DNA from: Aquanectria penicillioides | Taxonomy: Eukaryota; Ascomycota; Sordariomycetes; Hypocreales; Nectriaceae | Direction of reading: 5' to 3' | NCBI GenBank assembly: GCA_003415625.1 | Contig: PYIU01000005.1 | Coordinates: 3,539,001-3,603,000 of the forward strand | DNA: 64,000 nt | In this document: piece after piece, positions 23,401 through 36,320 of the stretch | Numbering within the stretch: position 1 is the stretch's first letter | Layout of the letters: each line of letters opens with the position of its first letter | The notes under the pieces: model-generated | Told to the model about the DNA's origin: nothing | The model's input: the letters and a program-made list of their open reading frames with translations, nothing else | Database searches by the model: none | Position numbers and translations under genes: made by a program

Positions 23401-26400
23401 CTATTGCTTTATTCCTATTAATTTTAATAGCTAGTAGCAATAGCGGCATACAATTAAAAGGGTCATCCCCCTACTTTAGTTTCTATATTTAAGCAATAAA
23501 GACTATTAAATGCATCTACTAATATAGAAAGAAGTTAAGTTTAATAGCTTAACTATAGATCTTATAGATTACTTTATAGGGTCTGGCTTTAATAGAAGAC
23601 TATTTATGCTTTAGTTTCCTTAATAAATAGTATCTTTTATATAGCTATAGATAAATAATATCTCCTTTATTAATCTTAATTAATTAATAATATTAATTAT
23701 ATTAAATCTTTAATAGTATAGCTATTATATCTATTAAAAGTTATACTTTCTATAAGTATAATTTATATAAAACCTTTAGTGTAATTCTATTAGCTTTTTA
23801 ATTAATAACCTTATTTCTAGTAGTAAATTTAATAACTATTTTTAGTTTAAAACTATATAGTAGTTTATTTAGTAAGCAATCTATAGCTAAGGCAATTGTA
23901 TTATTTAGATTATATTAAATTACTAAAAGCGCCTATATTTAGGGCATATCTAGCTTTATAGCAATATAATACTATATTGTAATTTCTACTATTTAGTTCT
24001 TCCTTTTGGATATACTATTAGTTTAAAAGTAATATATAATAGATATAAGGACCTCTATATTAAGAAAGACTAATATAGCTTTTTATATATTACTTATAAA
24101 CTTTAGGTTTTAATTGCTAAAGATATATATAAGTATTCCTTAATTATATAAAAGTAATGCCTTTAGCAAAATAAATACTTAATCCTATATAATATATATT
24201 AAATGCCTTAATATAAAAATAGTTTTCTTTAAAAATAAATAGTTTATTAAATATAGCTAATCTAGCTTATTATAGTTTAAGATTGCCTATACTATACCTA
24301 TAAATATAACTTTAGGAAAGTTAGTTATAAAGTTTAATACAATAGTATAAAATGGTTATAGAACTATAGGAATTAACTTTAGTTTATTTATTAGCAGTCT
24401 TCTATCTATTAAATTCTCCCTATATATTAAGCAATATGCAATAAACTTCCTTACTATTTTGCTTATTCTATAGAAATAAATATAGCTTAATTTATATAAA
24501 ATCTTAAAGATTTTAATATACTATAAGTTATTATAGATAGTTATAAGAATAGTTTTAACTATTAGCCTAAAAATATAAAGTCTTTTCTGCCCTCTATAAT
24601 CTATATAATAGAGCAATCTATCTTTTGCCAGCTTTTATAGGCAGAATGGGTTTATATACTACTTTTTCTATAGGTTTTAAGCATTATTCTATTGAATCCC
24701 TTAAATATAGGTATAGATCCTATTAAGTTTTAGGTCCTTATTATATCCCTTAAGCATTTCCTTATAGAATTTAGGTAATATTGCAATTTTAATTGCATTG
24801 GCTTTTGCTATATTAGCTTTAGTATTTAGTTTATTAAAATAGCTATTTATAGCTTACTAATAGAATGGTTCCTCTATTAATAGCCTTAAAAGAGCGTTTA
24901 GAATTATATTAAGGGTTTTAAAAATATAAAATATTTTTAGGTTAAATTTAAAAAAATAATTAAAGATTTTAGCAAGCTTTAGGTTAGCTTTATTAAAGTC
25001 TATTATATTAAGGGAAGTATGCATTATAATCCTTTTTATAGTAGTATAGTCTATTATAATATTAATTAAATTGCAATTAAATTAAACTATTTTTTATAGC
25101 TTTTTAATAGCTTAAGTAACTACTATTACTTTTGCCTTAATAGAACTATAGCTCTATTCTATTAAAAAGGTTAACCTTAAAAGGAATAGTATTAATTTTA
25201 ATTAAATAGCTGGAATATTTTTGCTTAAAATATTAATTTTATTTTAGTTTCTATAGAGCTAGAAGATATATAATCTAAATCCATTTTTATATATATTTAG
25301 CTTAAAAAATAAAGGCTTTATTAAATTATAATAATAAAAAAGGAACTGCATTCCTAAAAAGGTTTTTAGATCCTAAAATGCTTTTAATTCTTTTTCTATT
25401 AGTTTAAACATTTAGATTATTGCTTTCTTCCTTTAAGCCGGTTTTAATAGCCCAATTAAAATCAATTGCTGCTCCTTAGCTTACTGCAATATTACCGTTT
25501 TTTATATCTATAGAGATTGGATTTAAATATTATACTATAGAATCCCTTACTATAGGTATTCTACTATTTTAATAAAGGTTTTAAATGCTAATAAATTCTT
25601 TAGAAAGGTCATTTTTGCAAATGCCTTTAATCTATTGCTTATCTTATAGATTCCTTTACTATTAATAATAAAACCTAATAGCTATATTATAGGGTATTTA
25701 AAGAAGGATTTCTTTATTGCAATTTGCAGCCTATTATTCTATATTAACCTTAGAATAATTTTTAAGTGCTTTAAATAGTTATTTAAAATATTAAAAAAGA
25801 TAATTATATTATTAATATAGGCTTACATAAAGTATTTATATTCCTTAAAAAGTTAGTTTATAAACCTTTATATAAATACTAATATATTTTTAAATTCTAT
25901 TAATATAATATTAAAAACCTTAAGTCCCCTATTAAATATAATAACTATATAGTTTCTATAGGCACTTAAGATAAATAGCTAATAAAAAAACTCTAATCTA
26001 TCTATTATAAAGTAAAATTTCTTGCCTTTTATATTAGCTATAATATTGGATTAATTAAATAAAGGGTAGGCATTAAGTATAGCTAATTAATTAAGCAATT
26101 ATAGATTAACTATAACTCTTCCTTTCCTTTTGCTATTTACTACCCTTTAGATAATAAAAGTAAAGCATACTATTAAGGCTAATTAATCTATTAGTTCTAT
26201 TTTGCCTTTTGCTTATAGCTTATTATATTTTTTATTTAATAAAGTATAATCTTTAGTGCCTAATAGATATTTCCTAACTATATATTTCTAGTTTTACTAT
26301 CTATTTATTAAATTTACTTATATTTTTATTTCCTTAGGTATAGGGATAATCCCTCTATCCCTATAAATATTATATCTATCTATTATATTATAGATCCTTT

Positions 26401-26700
26401 TTGCTGCTGCCTAATTTAAATAGGCTATATATACTTTATATTTATTCTTAATATTAAGGATATCTTTAGGTCTAAAAATCCTATAGCTTAAAGTGCTAGT
26501 ATTAACCTTAAATAGATTAGATCTTTTATCTTCTTTTAATAGGTTATTCCCTTTTGCAGTAGCTAGAAATCCTTCTATAAAGTTAAATTCCTTTCCCTAT
26601 AGGCTAAAGATACTTTTATTTATTTTAATATAATTAGCTTTCTCCTCTTTATTATAATTAGCAATTTATTCTATTTATTATTATTATTTTATAATTAGCT
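23400..26700 (-). pseudogene. Element M pol remnant (Ty3/gypsy RT, RNase H, integrase)
   Basis: On the minus strand the reverse transcriptase catalytic box reads AYINNIIIF at 25796-25822, the RIP form of AYVDDxIIF, both Asp codons having become Asn. Downstream text (KKSFFKYP, QLLGFIINSKGI, KAFAKMTF) follows the gypsy RT connection seen in fungal elements. Integrase should lie further toward 23400; I could see only weak traces. The limits given are approximate. Multiple stops of TAA/TAG type interrupt every frame. Confidence 0.7.
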
Positions 26701-28832
26701 TCTTATTGCTAGCATTATAAATTTAAACCAATCTTAAGGTAGTTTTATCTACTATAGCATTAAAAATAGCACTATAAAAGAATTAAAAGTAATAGGCCTT
26801 TAGATTTCTTTAGGCATCTCTAAAGTTAGAAAAGTCCTTTTAATTAACTTAAATAAAAGCAATCTCCTTTAGTGCAATTACTACTATACTTATGCTAATT
26901 ACTGCTTTAATAAAGTTCTTTTAATATATTTAAAATACTTTTGCCCTAAAGATTATATTATAGGCTAAGCAAAATATAACACTAAAGTTAATAAAATTAA
27001 CTTTAGCTCTATATTTAAATAAAAAGTTTATTTCTATTAGCATTTTAGGTTTTAATTATTCTATAATATCTATAGTTACTATAAAATATATAAATACTTC
27101 TTTATTTCTAGCAATTTTAAGTATATAAAAGTTAAAGGTAGCTAATTTTAGAATTTTTATATTAGCGCTAACCCTATTTACTCTCTTTAGGGCTTATTGC
27201 TTCTATACTACTTTTATTATATAGGCTTTTAACTATTTTTTATTAATTAAAACTATTAAAATTCTAATATTAATATAAATATTATAGGAATTGCCTTTAT
27301 TATTAAACTTAATTAATAGCTTAAAGTAAGTATTTACTTTCTTTTCTAAATATTAATAAAAGTTAGGCCTATTTATAGCTTTAATAACTTAGCCTATTTT
27401 TAATATAAAGTTTATATCTTTTGTTTTTCCTTTATTTATATAATAAACTTCTATAAAAGCTAAATTATTATTATCCTTTTTAGCAAAAGAACCTTTTAAT
27501 AACTTATTGGAATTATCCCTTTCTTTTATTAATATATATTCACTATTTAATAGTTCTTAATATTTCTAATAGAATCCTTTATTATTATAGTATAGCCAAA
27601 CCTCTAAAAGATTGGCTTTACTATTTAAGGCTCCCTTTTAATATTAATATTAATTAAATCTTTATAAAGGCAGTTAATTTTTATTATTTTGCTTTTAAGT
27701 AAATATATATATATTATAGTTATTATTTCTCTATTATTTATATAATTAATTATTTCATTAAGGTTTTATCTTTTACTAATCTATTTTAGGCTTCTTTAGG
27801 GTTAAGTTTCTATATTAAATTTCTTAATTACTAAAGCGCTTTAAAGGTATAGTTTAGTACTATCTATTAAAATAGTTTTCTTTACCTTAATGTCCTTAAT
27901 GCACTTCTTTATCCTTAATTGCATTATTAGATTTATTGCTTTTATTGGCAATAAATGCCTTCTTTATATTAAGTCTACTAACCCCTTAAGGTATAGCTTA
28001 AAGCTTATTTTTAAGCTAATATTACTTTTTATTAATTGCCCTTAAGAATAAGGATCTTATATTCTATACTATTAATGCTAAATAAAGCACTTTTAGCTTT
28101 AGATTTAGTCTTATATAGACTGCAAAAAGAAGCTAAATATTAGCTATATAGTTAAGAGCTTACTTTTTTATAAAGACTTTTGCAGTAAATGCTTATATAG
28201 AAATATCTTTTATAATATTAATTTTAATATATTTAGCCAATTTTAGCCACTTTATTGCATTATTTAGCTTTATTCTAAATTCTTTATAAAGGTATATATA
28301 TAGTATATTAATTAATTGTTTTTATAGCTTTTCCCTTTTATTTTAGTTTAATTAATAGTAATATTAAATAAGTGCAAATCTATAGAATAAACTCTATAGA
28401 TTTATGCAAATATATTCCTAAATATTAAAATTAGCATTTATTTAATAAAATCTAAATACATTAATCTATAGTTTAATATTGCTAAAAATAATTTATTTTC
28501 TATTATAAAATATACCTTTACTGCTAATATCCCCTTCTTTTGCATTAGGCTAAAAAAGGCCTATATCTTAAAGTTAGACATTACCTTTATAAGACTTTAA
28601 TGCAAAAGTTAGTACTTAATTAAGCGCTTTTATATTCTATTAAGGCAGTTTTAATATTATTAGTCCTAAAGGTAATTAATATAGAAAACTATTTATATAG
28701 CTTAATATGCCTTTATTTTTATACTTTAGGTACTATAAATTATAAGGCTAGCTTTAGTTATAGATCCCTAATTTCTAATTTTACTCAATTAATAAAGGCT
28801 CTTTAATAGGCAAAACTAAAGGCCTAATATAG
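26700..28832. other. AT-rich part of element M upstream of pol (gag side)
   Basis: By position this should be gag and the protease of M on the minus strand, continuing in 41248-42276 beyond the inner element. I could not identify a zinc knuckle or protease triad through the mutations. Confidence 0.4.
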
Positions 28833-29215
28833 TAAGTTAGGGTCTAGGGTAATGTAGATCAATCTATTATTAGGTTGGTTAGAAAGATAAAAGGGACCTT
28901 AAAGATATAGGAAATGAACAGGCAGTTTTCTCCAACCAATTTTTATTTTTGAAATTCTAAATTCCTTGCATTTGGACTCTATTGAAGTCCTAGTGTAGCC
29001 CTTTATAACATTACTTTATTTATAACTTTCTGCCCTATTTTCTTTCTTTCTTTTCTTTAAGGGACACTTTAAAGCATTTAATTAAATGCTTTAACACTCT
29101 TTTAAGTTATTTGCAGCTACTTAAAAAGGCTATTTAATCTTTAACCGAACCTACTTACCCTATACCCTTTTGGGTAGGGTATATATTTTGGCTAGTATCC
29201 CTATCTATTAATACA
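28833..29215 (+). repeat. 5' LTR of element I
   Basis: It is 383 nt long and pairs gap-free with 40861-41243. Its left third keeps G/C residues that are A/T in the right copy, and its right third is the more mutated. A purine-pyrimidine segment with ttctttctttc lies in the middle. Confidence 0.93.
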
Positions 29216-30100
29216 TTTAGAGATTACAGTAAGGAAAAGCCTTTAAGTTATTTAAAAAGATACTAAAGTATTTAATTAAACTCTTTAGTAATACTTTTAA
29301 GCTATTATTAAGAACCCAGAGAAGTGGTGGACGATCGATTGTAAAGATCTAAGAATTCTTAGATACTAGAAAACCCATTACTCCTATAAAAATAGGGGGC
29401 ACTAGGATTAAAAATAACACTAAAGGTAAGTAAAGATACTAATATAAGTTTGCATTCTAGAAAAAGAAAACCTACTACTATAGTTAGGGCAGACATACAG
29501 AAAAATTCAACAATCCAATATAGTGCCAATATATTAGCATAAAGGCATATAAGGCAAAATAATAGTGCAAATAATGTATAAGCATTTAATTAAACACTTT
29601 TGAATATTAGAGCACACTTAAGACCACTAAAAGCTTAGTTTATAGATTAAGAAAGGAAAAGGAAGAGAAAAAAGAAGATTATTTAACCCTTAATTAATTA
29701 TAAAGGATAGAAAATTTTTATTATCCTTACCAGTCTTTAGACTCTAGCTAAAGGGCGTATATATATATTTACTACTATTTTAATTGGCTACTTTATTTAT
29801 TATTATTAACTTTAAAAAGCTAATTTAAATTTATTAAGATAAAGCCTTATTAAATATAATACTACTATCCCTTTTCTTTACTTTTCCTAATTATTTTAGT
29901 ATATATCTTAATTTATTTTATTATTTTATTCTTTTATTATATATATATATTATTTTATTGCAACTTATAACCCTAAGAGTTAGGCAGCTAGCCCACACTC
30001 CCCTATATATATACACTAAAACACTTATTATAGGAATCCCAATAACTATAATTTACTAATGCCCTTAAACAAAAAAACAAAAAGAACATTTAATTAAATG
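29216..30100 (+). other. Leader of element I with a little-mutated patch
   Basis: This is the untranslated leader between LTR and gag. Bases 29311-29345 (cagagaagtggtggacg and flanks) and parts up to 29560 keep normal G/C content among heavily RIP-mutated neighbours. The primer-binding site should follow base 29215, but I could not match it to a tRNA. Confidence 0.5.
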
Positions 30101-33100
30101 CAATTAAACCCCTTAAGCCCTATTAAAAGTAAAGAGGGTTAACATAATCAACAATCTTTAACTATCCTTTTTAAATTAATTAATACTATTAATATTAATA
30201 TTCCTAAAGAAAATAAACTAAATATACCAGCCAAAATAATAGAAGTAACTATTACTTTTATTTAATTGCTTAATATAATTTTTAATAAAAGGAATATTAT
30301 ACATTTCCTTAAATTATATAATAGATTTATAACTAGCTAAAGAGTTATAAATAGTACAAAAGGCAAAGCTCTTATATACTATATAACCTTTAAAGTATCT
30401 TAAGATATTATAAACTCACTAAAAGGCAATAATTAAGCTGCTATAAAGCAAAACCTTTTAGAAACCTTTAAGTATTAGGATTTAGATTAATTAGATCTAC
30501 CTAAGAATAAGCTCTAGCAAATAAACATAACTTCAATCCAATCTATAGAGTATAGAGTTATCCTTCAATAGCTCATAAAGCACGCCTAACTTAATAGAAA
30601 AGCAGATCCTATTGGCTAAAAGGCTTTTATAGCATAGGCTTAGGCTATCTATAATACTATACTAAAAAACATTATTATTAATATCTACCAATAGAAAGGG
30701 AAACACTTAAATACCTTAAGAACAATAAGGTATAAGGAGATAACCGGGCTAATTAAGAACTTTCTTAATGCTAAAAAAGGAATCTAGATCTTCTAGATAA
30801 AAGGGAAGGATAATAACTTTAAACATTTAGGGAAAACTAAAAAACCTTTTGCTTATTAAAATCAGCTCTAGCATTAAGAGCTTAAGTTCCTTAACCCTAT
30901 CTAAAGCTTAAAAGAAAAGTTAAGTCTTTTTACTAAAGGAATAGAGAAGCTATAAATTAATATAGCCTAAGATATTATAAATAAATTGCAGGAATTAAAG
31001 AGAATTATGCATTAAAAGATCAACTAACTAAAAATAAAATTATTATTGCTAATTAAAAACAACCTTAATTAAGTAAAAGAATCTAATTATATATATCCCT
31101 ATTATAACTTCTATACTAATGCAAATTATAATAGGGATCTAAAGTGCTTTTATTATATAGAAGTAGGGCATTTTCTAAACTATTGCCTACTTCTTATAGA
31201 AAATAAAAGAAGGGGATTTATAAACTATAATAGTAATACTGGCTTTATTTAAATAGGGCAATAGAAACTCTTACTACCCTTAAAACTAATATATAAGCTT
31301 ACTATTAAAGAAGAAGTAAGAAAAATAGTTATCTTATAGATCCTAAAATTCCCTACCTTCAAGATTTATAGCTAAGCTAAGGTTATAATAGCAGATAAGC
31401 CAAATGCATAGAAATGGTAGATTGCTAAAAAAGAGAAGCATTTAATTAAAGACTTCCTTAAGCATATAAACCAACTAAAGTACAGCTCCCTAATGCTTAG
31501 CAGGAATTCCCTTAAGAAGACCTAAGAACCTAAAGTTAATTGCATCCTTATCAATAATTAAGCTATAGAATCGATTAATAACCCTCTTATTGCTAATATT
31601 ATATTAAAAACCAATACTGCAAAATATATAAAAGTAGAATTAAAAGAGAAATTAGCTAATTAAAAAAAGAAAAAGGGAACTTAATCTTCTATTTAAGTTA
31701 TAAATAAAAAACTTATTAAAAATAAGAAGATTATTAATATTATCCTTAAAGAAAAGGATTAAAATGCTTTTAATTAAATGCTTAAAGTCATTTAAATAAA
31801 AAGATAAGTTTATAAAAAGGTAATAGGATCAAAAGTCCAAATAACCATTAAGGACTTAATTACCCTTAACCCTCCCTTAGGTAATAATATCTTAAAGATA
31901 GTTTTTAATTATATAAAAGGAATAAAAGAAATTAAATAGATAAAACCTAAACCCTTATTAGAAAAGAGATAGATTTAGCAAGCTATTAACTTAATTATAA
32001 TTAATAATCTAAAAGCAATATTCTTAAAGGAGTACTTTAACTATATTGCTAAGCAGTATAGTATTAATAGTATATTAATTAAGGAGGAATCTAAACCTTA
32101 TTATATACTATTGCCTAAAGAATACCTTATTAAGGATTAGAAAAGTGTTAATAAAGTTAATATTGGCTATATAATAACTAAAGGGGTAAAAGTTGTATTT
32201 AATTAAATGCATTTAACGGTCTATATAAACATTTTGGACTAATAGCATTAAAGAACTTTAGCCTAATGCTAAGAATTGCTAAAAATTTAAGTAAAGTTAA
32301 GTAACCCTAATGGAATAACTTAAGAAGCTTTAGTGGATTTTAGGTTAAAAAGAAATATTATCTTTAATAAAATAGTATAAAAATATAAGCTAAAAGTAAA
32401 GCCTATAGAAGCTTTTACTATATTTTACTTTAATAATTAAATCTAAATGCATAAAGAAGTAAATATTAAGCTATTTCTTAGAAATATTTAAATAGTATAG
32501 AGATTCTATATTGCTTTAAGAGAATATATTTCTATTTCTTTTATTTTAGGAATGCCCTTTATTAAGGCTATTAAAGTTATATTTAATTATATATCTCTAA
32601 AAAAAGAAATACTCCTATAATATTAACTTAACTTAATTAAGATTATTATGCCTACTGCTAGAAATATTAAATAGAATGCCTTAAGAAATATAGAGACTAC
32701 TTAAGGCAATTAAAGATAAGTTCCTAAAGTTCTTCTAGACTAATAGAATTATAGGGTCTAAAAGAAGATAATAATAAGCATTTAATTAAATAGTTAAATA
32801 AAGCATTAATAAAAGCAATAATTTAATTAATAGTTAAAAATTAATTAAAGGTTAACTATATAAAGGTAATAAAGGCAAAGGAAAAGCTATAGTTAGCTAT
32901 ACATTAAAGAGGGAAGGTAGCACTTATTAATACAATATATAAAAAAAAAGCCAATAAAATACATCCTAAAGATAACATTCTATTAAATAGATCCATCCCT
33001 AAAGGGGATCTATATTAAAAGGAGAAAAGGTAAGAGAAAGTAAAGAAAGACCTTAAAGAAAAGTTTAAGTACTTAAAGCTCCTAATACTTAAGTTCTCTA

Positions 33101-33200
33101 AAATAGCTAAAGGATTAAGGCTATATAAAGAAAGACTTTAGAAAGTAATTAATTAAATAAAAGGGATCCTTATTAATAAAAAAGAAGTATTCTCTTAAAA
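30100..33200 (+). pseudogene. Element I gag and protease remnant
   Basis: The plus strand can be read for long distances in one frame interrupted only by TAA/TAG stops. At 31145-31186 it shows a zinc knuckle, CFYYIEVGHFLNYC, in which one Cys is now Tyr (TGT to TAT); the ancestral spacing is CX2CX4HX4C. Further on, FILGMPFIKA-type text near 32550 suits the protease/RT linker of gypsy polyproteins. Limits are approximate. Confidence 0.7.
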
Positions 33201-36200
33201 ATTCTCTATAATAAAGAAGTAGCACTTACTTAAGATTTTAAGGAGTATAGAAGACTAAACCCTAAAGTGGCCCCTCTATAAATTATTAAGATAACTAAAT
33301 ATAAAGCCTAGCAAATAGGAAATATCTTAATCCCTAAAGGATTAAAAAAGAAGGTTATTAAGTTATTAAAAACTTAAATAAAGAAAGGAATCCTTTAAAA
33401 GTCTTATACTGCCTATTAAAACCTATATATACTAATAGTAAAAAAGAATAGTAAACTCCACCTAATTAATTTAGCTAAAAGATATAATATATATATAATA
33501 TAAAATGGATTAATTCCTTTAGAAGCTAATAAATTCTTAGCTAAATTTAAGATATATAAAATCCTAATTCTTTTAGATTTCTTTTTAGGATATAATTAGA
33601 TTTCCTTAATAGAGAAAAGTCAGGATTTAATAACTTTTAATACACCGCTAAAGCTTCTTAAGATATATACCTTACCGCAAAAAGGAACTAATTTAATAGC
33701 ATAGTTCTTAAGGATTATAATTAAAATCCTCTTTAATCTATTACTAGAAGTCTATTAAGCCTTCTTAAATAATATTGCTATTAAAGGACTAAAGATTAAG
33801 TATAATAAGGAGGAGGTGCTCTCTAGCGTATAGAAATTTGTCCTAGAGCATTTAATTAATTTAGATAAAACTCTTTTAAATATTAAGCTATTTAAGTGCA
33901 TAATTTCTATAGGGAAGTTAAAGTTCTACTAGCATACTGCAATTATTATTGGATACTTATGCAATATAGCTAAAAGGCAGCTAATAAAGGAAAAAGTAAT
34001 TAAGATTAATAAGTAGAAAAGATACTATAACCTAAAGTAAATTAAAGCATTTTTAGAAATTATAGACTACTATTAAATTTAGGTTAAAAGATATACTTAA
34101 ATTGCTAGACCTTTTACCTAATTATTAAGGAAGAATACTATATAAATATAGGGTAAGGAATAAGCTAATGCTATAGCGGTTCTTAAAGAAAAGATAACTT
34201 TTGCTTCTATTTTAATAATATTAAACCTTTCTAAAGGATCTAAGGAAATTATCCTTATAACTAATGCTAGTAAAGAAGGCTAAAGTGCAGTATTAATGCA
34301 AATAATAAAGGGAAAAAGGCATTTAATAAGGTATAAATCTAGTCTTTAGACTCCTATAAAATAAAGGTATAATGCTATTAAACTTAAATGTAAGGGCATA
34401 TTATATAGAATTAAACGCCTCTATAGCTATATATATAGATTGCCCTTTATCTTAAAGATAGATTCTTAAGTTTTAGTCTACTAGCTTAATAATAGGGCTA
34501 GCAATATCCTTAATATAATAGTTATTTAATAGATTAATTATATTCTATTATTTAACTTTACTATTTAATATATTTCTAGAAATAAGAATAATATAGCTAA
34601 TAGGCTATTTAAAAAAGGTCTAAAAGCATTTAATTAAATAGACCAAAAGGCTAAAGGTAATATTAAAGAGTTTATTAATGCTTATCTTAATATTATTAAG
34701 ATTGAAAATAAACTAATAGAGTTAAAAAAGAATTATAGTAGACCCTTATTATAATTAGGGGAATACTTACTCTTACTAAAAAGGCCAATAGGTATTATCC
34801 TATAGAATTACTAATGCTTATAGCTAAAGGCTAAAAAACACTTTATAAAAGGTAGCTGCTTATAGATTAAGGCTAAAGAATAAAGAGGCAACTTAAGGTT
34901 AATTATAGAGAAGAAAGACATTTAAAAGGATTTAATTAAATTATACTATATTAATAGAGGGCATTATAGTTACAATACCACTTATATACTTTTCTCTAAA
35001 AGGTACTATTAGCAAGATGCAAAAAGAAGCATTATAGAAGCTATTAGGCAGTGCCTAATATATTAAATGCATATTCCTTAAAGACTAATAGAAGCCTCTA
35101 TACCTATTAAGCCTATCTACTTAATAATAAAGATTTATTTTAATAGATAGTATATATCTTTTAATAAAGGATTTAAATTTATACTAAAAGCTAAATATAA
35201 CCTTTATAAATAGATAGAGGCTAAGCCAATCCTAAGATTAAATAGTTACTATATTATAAAATTCCTTAGAAAACTATACTATTAGTATAAAATGCTAAAA
35301 AGAGTGGTTACTAATAATAAAAAAGAGATTATAAAAGGGATTCCTAAAGATCTTAATAGCCTTAATATAAAAGTTATTAATACTTCTACTTATAACCCTA
35401 AAGCAAATAGGCTTATTAAAGGTAGTTATACTACTATAATAAGTTTCCTAAAAAAAAAGAGTAAAGAAAAAGGAAAATAAATAGATATTTTGCCAATAGC
35501 TTTACTGGCTAAAAGAGCAGCTATTCGCGCCTTATATAAAAGATCACTTTTTTATTTACTCTATAGATAGGAGCTAGTCCTTCCTCTAGAAGTGAAAGTG
35601 CCTATATAGCATTTAATTAAATGGAATGATATAACCTTTATTAAGGACCTACTTAAGTAAAGAATTAAAATCCTAAAGTAAAAGCAGGAAGATATAGAAG
35701 AAGCCAGGCAATAAATAACTACATTCCAAAGGTCAATTGCTAATAGAGAGACCAAAAAGAATCAATATAGGCTACATAAAGAGCCTCTTGCTATTAGAGA
35801 TTTAGTTCTTTAGTATAATATATAAAATCAAAAGGATATATCTTATATTGCAAAGATAAAGCTATATTAATTAGGCCCTTATAGAATTGCTAATACATTC
35901 AATAAAATAAAGAGTTATATTCTTAACATTATAGATAGAGTTAAGCTTTTTAATACAATCTATAGTAATTGGTTAAGGAAGTTTATAGAGAATAAAGATA
36001 GATAGTAGGTAAATAAGAATAATAAAGAGACTTTTAGTGCAAGTTAGAAAGTACTACTAAAAGTAAGAAAAGAAGGGGAAGCATTTAATTAAATATAAAT
36101 TAAGTCTATAGAACAGTAAGAATAGAATAAACTCAATCTAAATGCTATAAAAAGCTTAAATAATAATACTATAATATATACTTATATTAGGCTTAAGGAG

Positions 36201-36320
36201 ATTATTAAAGTTTAAATTTTAAAGATAAATAGTAACTAATAAATGCAATATTAAAATATAGTAAGCAATTAATTAAATAGTTAGCAATAGCATTAGGCTA
36301 AGGATAGTTAGGTTGCTATT
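33200..36320 (+). pseudogene. Element I pol remnant: RT, RNase H, integrase
   Basis: Reverse transcriptase motifs are clear: ILLDFFLGYNQI near 33560-33600, a TLPQ-containing block, and the catalytic box FLNN at 33762-33773 (FLDD before RIP). RNase H follows near 34260-34300 with TNASKEG (from TDAS-EGW). The integrase core is seen at 35292-35480, with VVTNN (from VTDNG) and YNPKANRLI (from YNPQANGLIER). A chromoviral-type tail, LLGPYRIA-like, lies near 35870-35890. All catalytic Asp codons inspected have become Asn by G-to-A change, so the element is dead. Confidence 0.8.

Noticed and set aside
35292..35480. 62-codon open frame as a small gene
   Set aside because: It is a surviving fragment of the integrase of element I (VTNN and YNPKAN motifs) in a frame otherwise broken by RIP stops.
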